Shown here one piece after another: positions 56,330-64,000 of a DNA stretch of 64,000 nucleotides. Position 1 is the first letter of the stretch. Every line of letters starts with the position of its first letter. The translations under genes and the position numbers were made by a program. Source of the stretch: Lindgomyces ingoldianus (Eukaryota > Ascomycota > Dothideomycetes > Pleosporales > Lindgomycetaceae); assembly GCF_010093535.1 (NCBI RefSeq), contig NW_022985162.1:1400387-1464386 (forward strand). Reading direction: 5' to 3'. Under the pieces are notes generated by a model. It searched no databases. It was not told where the DNA came from and was given only the letters and a program-made list of their open reading frames with translations.

Positions 56330-57566
56330 ATGGCCCCGAAAACTGCAAAGGCTGAATCCGTTTCAATGGATCGCGACAGCAGCCCCGAACTCGGCAGTCC
56401 ATCGCTGCGGCCCAAGTACAACAAACAAACTGGTCGGCCTATTCGCAGCGGCGCGGGACAGAAGAAGAGTCTGTCTGGCTACGTCGACTCTGCCGTGATT
56501 GAGGATGATGAGCCAATGGATTCACTGTCGGAGGATGAGGAAGGTAACCCTACCCAGAGCAGGCGCACTCGCAAGCGCAAACGCACACCGTCTCCTTCAC
56601 CGCCACCACTGGACCCCATCATATATGACGAGCCACCAGATCAGCTTTCGGACGACGAATCCGTCGGCATGTTTCATCATCATCCTTCGACGGCGCCAAT
56701 TACCCTCCAATTCAATGTGCCCCTCGGGTTTCATGGCCCACTGCTGGTGAAGCTCGACAGGAGTCTCTTAGTTGCGCCACACAGTGCAGCCTACAACATG
56801 GAGCCACGTAGCACAAGGAGGAAGCTGGACACTGCCACCCCGGAATGTCAAGCCAGCTCGCCCGAAGAGCGTCGAGTAGGGTTTACGAACCTTCCACCTG
56901 AGCTTCGCAACAAGGTTTACCGTTTGTTGTTTGTCCAGGACGGAGAATTCCACTTTGGGAAGCCAGACAACTTCTGCAGGTCTGCCGCGCTCCTGCGCAC
57001 TTGCAAACTAGTCCACGGCGAAGCTTGCAGCGTGCTGTATGGGGAGAATAAATTTGTCTTTGACAGGAATCGACATGTCCGCGGGCCTTTCTGGGAACCA
57101 GTGCAGAAGGAGATTGGTTACAGTATGATTCTTGGGGTTCACTACAACTCCGTCATTACTAACATTGGTAACAGAGGATGTGCGCCAATTCTTGAAGATG
57201 ATCGGACCTGAGAATCTGGCATACCTCCGAGACATTAAACTGATCCTTGAGGATGCGACCCCAGCTTCCACACCGTATCTTCATTCCCACGAAGAACGAC
57301 GATATCTCAACGATGACCATCTGATTGATTGCCTGCGTGTTCTACGCCTGGCCAAACTTCGGAAACTCTTCCTCAACTTTCTCGGTCGTAGGATGCTTGT
57401 TCGAACAGATGTTAAGTTTCTAGGCTACTTGGAACAGATTAAAGCCGACGAAGTGGAGACCGACAAGTTTATCCGATGGTACTCCCCATCGAAAATCCAC
57501 CCAGACGTATTTAAGAATCTGCAAAAGTCCATGACCCGCGAGCCAAAGCTGTACATTATGGAATGA
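56330..57566 (+). CDS. F-box-like hypothetical protein
   Basis: 394 aa. Exons are 56330-57122 and 57175-57566; intron 57123-57174 (GTATGA...GTAACAG, with TACTAACA branch site) joins QKEIGY to KDVRQFLKMIGP. The N-terminal 170 residues are disordered and charged (RRTRKRKRTPSPSPPP, likely a nuclear localisation signal). At about 187 comes GFTNLPPELRNKVYRLLF, the pattern that opens many fungal F-box-like proteins, then LLRTCKLVHGEACSVLYGEN, a common continuation in this expanded ascomycete family. The C-terminal half is helical with no named domain. A role in ubiquitin ligase recruitment is inference only. Confidence 0.8.
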
Positions 57567-58875
57567 AAGCACAAGCTGCGCTGCTCTGTCACTTTTGTTC
57601 ATAAAGACCCCTTACTCTACACTTCCGGGCACCTTCTATTAGGTTTTGGAGTTGATGATATTCAAATGTGTGTATTTAGCTACAGGGAGACATACTTGTT
57701 GTTGCAGAGTGTACTAGCAACGATGATATTTCACTTCACGACTTGCTGAGGGGAGATGAGGTGACTTCCCATTTGGTTTGGTGCTTGGTTGTAGCATTTT
57801 TAAAAGATCCGGATGAGGAAATCTCTCTTCACTTGTCATATATGACATGCGTGAATATCTCATCTACGGTAGACATTAACAAAAGGTGCATACATTTAAA
57901 TTTCTATGGCCCATTTGCCCTCACTCTTTCATTGCCACTACAGGCCATTCTCTGCACCTACATATACGCTTTCTATCTGTATTCCTTCTGAGAGAGATGT
58001 GAGTACCAGGGGCACCTAAGAATCCCAATTTTGATTCAGTCAGACTTCTTTCCCAAATTCTCTCTCTCAGGGTCGAAATTCCATCACGAGATATCGCTTT
58101 CGCAATCAGAATGTGTTACTGGATCAACGTGGCACGTCATGAAAGGGAAGTTCGATCTGGGCGGGTAAATTATTGAAACGTACCTGCATTAGCCCAGCGG
58201 CAGTTTCCAATGTCGCACAGCTTCCAAAACGCCACGTCAATAGGTGAACCATGGAGAACCTACTCCATATACTTCAAACAAGAACCGTCAAAATGATAGC
58301 CTAAAAAAGAATTTGAGTTGATTGGGCGCTGTTTCTAGGAGCGGAGGCCGTGTTTCCGAGTATTTTCGGGGAGGAGTTATGTTGCACAAGAAGGAATGAT
58401 GTCCAACGACCGGGAATGCGGTAACGAGTTCGGGATGGGGATGAAAGGGAATTTAGCCTCCGCATGCTGATTGAAGAAAGGTAATCATTTGCAGAGTTAC
58501 GAGATACTGTTTTGAAAGCTGGTTGGGCGAGGCTGGGGTTTGTATGCATGTTCAGTTCTTCCATCCACTGCAACGCCGTACTGAGATGGTTGAGGCCTCC
58601 ATCGCGACGGTTTAACCGGAAGCGATGACTACAGAAAGTTGTGATGGGGGTTAATACGGAGCGGGCTTTCCAACAATGAAGGTGATCGAAAGCGTGGAGG
58701 TGTGATGAATCTGACGAGATCGTGCTGCGAACCGAAAACGGTTCCGATCTCCGGTTATATCTCTTTTTGCAGTTGCACATGCCAGACAAGTTTGGATGAA
58801 AGTATACAAGGGCCACACTGAGTTCACCGAGGGCCGGAATGCTGACTGAGAACATGATACCATTATTCCGTCGAC
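57567..58875. other. convergent spacer, no supported gene
   Basis: 1.3 kb between the 56330 gene and CNS1 3' ends. The 184-aa minus frame at 58301-58855 has no domain and is unlikely to be coding. Confidence 0.5.
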
Positions 58876-60197
58876 TCAGTTCGCTTTCCTGCGTCTGAAT
58901 TCCTCAACCCATACATTTGCCCTCTTTTTTGGCACAATATTTATCTTAACCAATCCATCCACCACCTCTACCTTTCCGCTTCCTAGAATCTTCCCTAATC
59001 CCATCTTCTTGCCTGCTTTGATAAGCCCACCCGCAGCAGTCTCCATGTATGCTTCCACACCATTCAGCGTGTATTCGTGCTGTGCATCCCAAGGTAGCGG
59101 AAAGATATATTCGAGATGTTGATCCAGCCCTTCCTTCTCTGAAAACGATTTGACGAAGTCAGACTGTGAGTGTAAAGGGTAGAGAAGAACAACCGGAAAC
59201 GAAAGCGTTGAGCTTGGGTCCAGTGACTCTTCCAATTTTACAGTAGCATCTTCAAGATCTGGCGCTTGCGCTGTACTGCTTGACCGTATACCCCTACTCT
59301 TTAGGGCTAGTTGCACCGTGGCTTTCTCTGACTCCTCTCTTCTCTCCCGTTCTTGGCGCGTTCTGGAAATGGTATCGAGTTGGTCTTGACGGGAGGAGAT
59401 CTTAATGGTCAAGGTTTGAATGGATTTATTGGATGGGTCGAGGGCTAGGCCTCGGGCACAAGAATCGCTGGCTTCTGGGATTTTATCGAGAGCGAGACAG
59501 GCCAAGGAGGAACGGTAGAGGGCTTTGATGTTCCTGGGGTTTAGCCGGAGAGTATATGCGCAGTCTTGAATGCAGGAGCGGAAGTTTTCTGAGGGATGTC
59601 AGGAGATGATGAAAGAGGCATTGGGGGGAAATCAGTGTGATATACACATGCTTTGAGAAATAGAGGAGCGAACTGTGACGGAGAAACTTGGTTGAAACAA
59701 TGCACGGGAGCGCAGAGCTTCAATTCTCTGTGTGTTTGGAACTTACTCTTTTCAAGATTGCAGAGTGCCCGATTGACATGGCATGCTTCTTCTATGTCTT
59801 TCTCTGCCTTCGCTTCCTCGTCAACCGCGATTTCCACATCCTTTGGTCTATCTTCTAGATCTCTGGCCTGCGGAGAAGCCTTAAGAGCAGTAATAGCCTT
59901 ATCGTAGAACTCTTTGGCGCTTGCCCACTGTTTCGCACGCGCACACTCATTCCCTTGTTGCCGAAAGTTTTCTGCGATTTCCGCTCTCGTGCCTTCGTAG
60001 GCTAACGCTTTCAGAGCCTCAAGCGCTAAATTTTCACCTCCATCACCGTCAGTCTCGTCTAAAGTTGTCATGAACAGAGGCAATCGATTCATCTCCTTGA
60101 AAACTTCGTCCACGCTCTGGCCCTTGACCTCCGCCATCGCCGGCGGGAGAGGCGCCAAGTGCTGCTGTGAATCATTGCTTGTTGGCTGCGACGCCAT
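58876..60197 (-). CDS. CNS1: Hsp90/Hsp70 cochaperone Cns1/TTC4 (TPR)
   Basis: TPR cochaperone that binds Hsp90 and supports translation elongation factor folding in yeast. Exons are 59747-60197 and 58876-59588; intron 59589-59746 (GTAAGT...CCTCAG, 158 bp) joins RALCNLEK to NFRSCIQDCAYTLRLNPRN. The protein is 387 aa. The N-terminal family motif is SVDEVFKEMNRLPLFMTTLD. Three TPRs span about 80-225 (NFRQQGNECARAKQWASAKE, YDKAITALKASP, ALYRSSLACLALDKIPEASD). A helical linker leads to the C-terminal wheel domain (LEYIFPLPWDAQHEYTLNGV to VWVEEFRRRK). Confidence 0.93.
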
Positions 60198-63084
60198 TAT
60201 AAGCCTATCCTTTAAGCGTTGCTTGGTGTTGTGTCTTAAGGGACATTTCTCATCTTTTTATATTTTCCTTCGTGTTTATTTTCGCCTCTGCAAGGCGGGA
60301 TTAGTCATTCACGTGATCAACACACACGATCTTTGGACGCGAGCCCTGGAACTTGAGCCCTTGCCAGGATGGCCAGGAGAACCATGGCGAACATCAGCCA
60401 GCCAGCCCGAAAAGTAAAGTATCAGGTTTGGGGACGGCTTATTGATCCGAGTCAGGAACTAGAGGGGCCTTGTCCAAAAAACAAAAGTGGTGCCCGAAAA
60501 CGTTGTCGTGGGCGAGCCCTGTGAGCATGGGAATGCCGTCAGGAATCTAACTGCCGCGACATCAGGTCATGGTATTTTTCTGACGCCAATCGGACACTAT
60601 GTGCGCGTCCGACCTGGATCTCAAATCGTGTCTCCTGGATGCCAACACAGGAGACACTCATCCATTATTGAGATGCTCGCGGAGATGAAGGACCCGACGC
60701 GTCGCGGTGATATCATCTCGAGGTGATTCTGGACCTTGCGAGAATCGAGCTACGACGGGGATTCTTGCATGCATTTGCCCGGGCCATAGCCTCGGGCAGC
60801 GAACTGTCGGCAGACGGGTGCTTCCAGAGGGCTGCAATGCACTGCCAATTTCGAGCTCGATCAACACAATTAGATATGGAATGGGACCGCAAAGCTGAAG
60901 TCAGTGAGGATGACGTCCGGGCCAATAGGGAAGAGTAGGGCTGCAGCAGCTAGCATGCATTGAAGCATGCCATGAGAGCAAAAGGTTTTGGCATGATTAG
61001 GAGCGTGGCTGGTTTGCACTGACTCTGCACCCGTAGGTCCCGTCCCAGCCAGCTGTCACAATTCCCAATTGAATTACTTCTTGTGCACGCCCTCAAGTAT
61101 CGAATCCGGAGTGTAGTCCAATTTGACCTCTAGATCGTAGCCAAATCTCACGAAATTGAAAAGAGAACATGTAGCGAGCAGCACAGCACATGTGTTGGAC
61201 ATGGAATCAGGCGCCCAGCTGTCGATCGCAGCCCTCTGGCCATCAGCAGCTTGCCTCTTCCGAAGAACACGGGTCTCCTTTCACAGAATCTGATGGAATA
61301 GGCAATAAGCCTCAGGAGGCCGCTTCCCAATCCGCTTAGCATGGCGTTATAGCATGGCAGCAAAGAACATGGTTTCTGCGTCGCCTCCGCCCAAACTCGA
61401 TTGTCTCCTTTATGGTCCACCGAACAGACAGCACATGCGGTCTTCGAGACTCGGTCTCGGACTAAGAATAACGGCACACGACTTGCAAGCCTCATATCAC
61501 GAAAGGATCACGTCTCCCCGTCGTCGGGCCTCAAAGAGGGCAAATCACGCCGCGGTTGGCGGCGACGGATGATGGCTGAAACTTGAAGGCGTGGCACGGC
61601 CTGCTTGAGTCCTATCAACCTCGCGGCTCTCTGTAGCGTTGAAACTACTGATCGGTAAGCTCCATTCGGAGGTTTTCAACACTAGCATTCACAATTTCAC
61701 AGGCTCATCTCGATTAATGTGACTGCCCCGTCGAGCCATGTCACGAGCATGCGGCGATCTCATCGGCCTGCCGTCGTCACACTGTCACACGCGGAATTTT
61801 GGAAGCACACTGACAGAGGCACACGCATGCGGCGCTGCTCCGAAGGACGAGATCCCACGCATGGCGAGCGGCGCTGCCATGATTTCTTTTTGCTGGCAAG
61901 CATTCGCTGGACGACGCGGGACGGATATGCGTTGGACCAGCGGCGATGGCCAATGTGGGCGCGCCCAGGGGAAAGTTGAGCGGTTTCGCCAATCAACAGC
62001 GTCCGCCTCGGCGGGCCCGGCTTGATGCAGGGAGCTTCTGGCGGCCACAGCGTGCATGGTTGGAGCACGCTAAGTAGCCGGGGAGTGCGCAGCGGCAGGC
62101 GAAGTGCAGAACAAATTTGATATGGGGTGAATTCACACCATTCGCCGTTTCCCGCCCTTGGCCGTTGCTCATGGGCCCGTTTCCCCCAGAGCGAGCTGGA
62201 GCACTCGCTGTCCTCTGCTGGCTCCTGACGCGGAGCCCTGCATGAACGCAACTGGGATCACTGCGCTCATGCCCTGGTCCTTCGCCCACGACGCCAATCC
62301 TGCTCCCTCCGCTCCCTAGTTGAGACTGCGCCAGGAGCCTCTCATCAGTGCGTGTTTACTTCTCCATCGCCTACTTCACCACCGCGGCCACTGCTAGTCG
62401 CCGTCACGGCTTGTTTTTCCCTTCAATTGCCTCTGTGCATCGCTTGCGGACCGGAAAAACTTCAATTGCTTCAGGTAAAAGGTAAAAGGACGCGGTAAAA
62501 CGGCATTTCTGGCTTAAGACGTCCATTTCTTAGAACGTGAGTAAAGCACAGGTGCTCAAGGTGTTCCCAGGTTGGTCGTGGACCTCGTCTATTAACCTGC
62601 AACGTTTTGGGTTCAGCAATTTTCGAGTACCTGGTACTAATCGCATGATAGGTTTCGAAGCACCTTTGATCCAAAGGTTGCTGTCTTTTCGTGTAACGTG
62701 CTCGACCTTCGTTGAAGTTATTCTACCCGCAATTACTTGCAGACATCGAATCAGGGCCTAGTATCCAGCGCGCTGTATACAAGTACTAGGGTTTCGGTGT
62801 GAGGCACTGTTTGTCGGATATCGACGTCGACGCTTGGACAGGAGTGTGGTGTGGACTCCTTATAGGTCAGGCCAGTCATAAACTTGCCCCGTCAAAGTAC
62901 GCTCCGAACTTTTCTGGACCTCCCGCTCAGCGACGGTGGCTTCAAGGACACCTTCTAATATCACCTATAGGCATGTATTAGACCCGCATAGCACCAGCAG
63001 CACTCCGCTGTGGTTCTAGAAGACAACGATATTCCTATGGTTGCATGATATATCCCCTGGCCAGTACCAGTCATCCAAAACAAC
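60198..63084. other. 2.9 kb spacer, no supported gene
   Basis: CNS1 promoter side, then GC-rich DNA with many short overlapping frames (e.g. 61738-62289 on both strands) but no recognised domain or tRNA/rRNA. The last part (62480-63084) is presumably the upstream region of the coiled-coil gene. Confidence 0.45.
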
Positions 63085-64000
63085 ATGGCGACCGACTACT
63101 TTTCAGATCACGACGCCTTTATTACGAGCCATCCCTTGCCATCACCCTCCGATACTCCGTATCATTCGCTATCCCGTCAGACCTCGCGATATGGCACACC
63201 CGCGACGGATTCGGCGGGCTCTCCGGTGCCCTTCCCCCCCGATCCGGCCGAAGGCTCAGAGGAAGCCAATAACGACCAGAACATCTCTATTCTTGATCCT
63301 CGCCGGTTTACCCCAACACTTCACGCTTCCTTAGTTTCTGAGATTCTGTCACTGCGGCGAGAGCTGGATTCGAAACACAAGTTCATAGAGGACCTGGAAA
63401 CAAACTTTCAGACTATACGTAACGAGAATGATTCTCTGACGAGCCAGCTTTCTTCAAGTACCAAAGAGGGCCGAGCGGTAAAACGCCAACTCCAGCAGCT
63501 TGAAAATGGGACACTGTCTGCACTCGAAGAAATTGCGGGGGAGCGGGATAAGACGAAGGATGCGAATGCTGATCTAAAGCAGAGGCTTGAACTCACTCAG
63601 AAAAAGCTTAAGGCCCAGGAAGAAGACTCGACCCGCGTCCACGATATGTGGGCACGCGAGAAGGAGATATGGGCTGGGGAGAGACGTGCACTTGAGCGAC
63701 GAGTACACGTTTCGGACAGTCGACTCAAGTTACTCCTCGATGAACTTGCAATGCAGGAAGCTGCACTTGAGGAGGCTGGCCTGGACAGTGAGGGCGAAGA
63801 TATCACTCGAGACAGTGGCGTTGGACACGAAAGTGACACTGCCAGCATCCGTTCCTCTCCGCAGCGCAGGCCTTCTACCCGACTAGCCCGCCATTCACGG
63901 AATCTTAGCAATGGTAGCTATCGTAGTGTTGGACGAGGATACCGAATGCCACTGATGAGTGGAACTGGTTCCGAGGGTCATGGTCGATCAAACGGTCTCA
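63085..64000 (+). CDS. coiled-coil protein, 3' part off the window
   Basis: The open frame runs from MATDYFSDHDAFITSHPLPS to the right edge (about 305 residues visible). The N-terminal 85 residues are Ser/Pro-rich with a SILDPRRFTPTLHASLVSEI motif. Then follows a long coiled coil (about 90-250: LSLRRELDSKHKFIEDLETN, QLQQLENGTLSALEEIAGER, RLELTQKKLKAQEED). A Ser/Arg-rich tail (RRPSTRLARHSRNLSNGSYR) comes next. It looks like a conserved filamentous-fungal protein of unknown role; a cytoskeletal or septal scaffold is only a guess. Confidence 0.85.
   Translation, partial: MATDYFSDHDAFITSHPLPSPSDTPYHSLSRQTSRYGTPATDSAGSPVPFPPDPAEGSEEANNDQNISILDPRRFTPTLHASLVSEILSLRRELDSKHKFIEDLETNFQTIRNENDSLTSQLSSSTKEGRAVKRQLQQLENGTLSALEEIAGERDKTKDANADLKQRLELTQKKLKAQEEDSTRVHDMWAREKEIWAGERRALERRVHVSDSRLKLLLDELAMQEAALEEAGLDSEGEDITRDSGVGHESDTASIRSSPQRRPSTRLARHSRNLSNGSYRSVGRGYRMPLMSGTGSEGHGRSNGL

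Noticed and set aside
58301..58855. 184-aa minus-strand ORF
   Set aside because: No recognisable motif and no splice or start support.
61738..62289. Overlapping ORFs on both strands of a GC-rich stretch
   Set aside because: Open frames on several frames at once reflect composition, not coding; no domain is seen.

Overview
This is nuclear DNA from a filamentous ascomycete (Pezizomycotina). The evidence is short 45-170 bp GT-AG introns in nearly every gene, a divergent intron-containing H3/H4 pair, fungal-type JHD1, SUA5, RAD21, PMR1 and PRE2 genes, and a 10.4 kb block of extreme A+T content carrying the C-to-T signature of repeat-induced point mutation (RIP). The class cannot be fixed by eye; a Dothideomycetes/Leotiomycetes-like genome is plausible.

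Layout, left part. 1-1467 (-) is a truncated ACSS3-like acyl-CoA synthetase. 2767-3641 (-) is a HAD hydrolase split by an apparent 1-nt frameshift. 4411-6026 holds histones H4 (-) and H3 (+) sharing one promoter. 7256-8815 (+) is EXO5. 9144-10568 (-) is a secreted GH43 glycosidase broken by four nonsense codons, all explainable by C:G to T:A change, plus two frameshifts.

Accessory island. 10777-21145 is one mobile element. It is bounded by an 8-bp target-site duplication (CAAGGTTC), has a perfect 16-bp inverted terminus (TTATCTCACGAGTCAG) and a second inverted block just inside. Its interior is RIP-degraded almost to saturation: TCA/TGA trinucleotides are virtually absent. It still contains readable relics, notably a DUF6589-like gene on the minus strand and possibly a DDE-type transposase, plus several tandem arrays. 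It inserted about 100 bp upstream of the start codon of a RED/IK-like splicing gene.

Right part, ordinary housekeeping DNA: RED-like splicing factor (+), proteasome beta5 PRE2 (-), JHD1 histone demethylase (-), SF3B6 (+), a decayed RidA-like gene (+), SUA5 (-), cohesin RAD21 (-), Golgi Ca/Mn ATPase PMR1 (+), a secreted cupin lacking the usual metal-binding Glu (+), an unknown conserved-looking protein (-), a single-pass mucin-like membrane protein (+), a small membrane protein (-), mitochondrial SHMT (-), an F-box-like hypothetical (+), the Hsp90 cochaperone CNS1 (-), and the start of a coiled-coil protein (+).

There is no operon logic. Divergent pairs with probable shared promoters are H4/H3, JHD1/SF3B6, RAD21/PMR1, 48251/49198 and SHMT/56330. 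The unusual content is concentrated in the island and its RIP-damaged neighbour.
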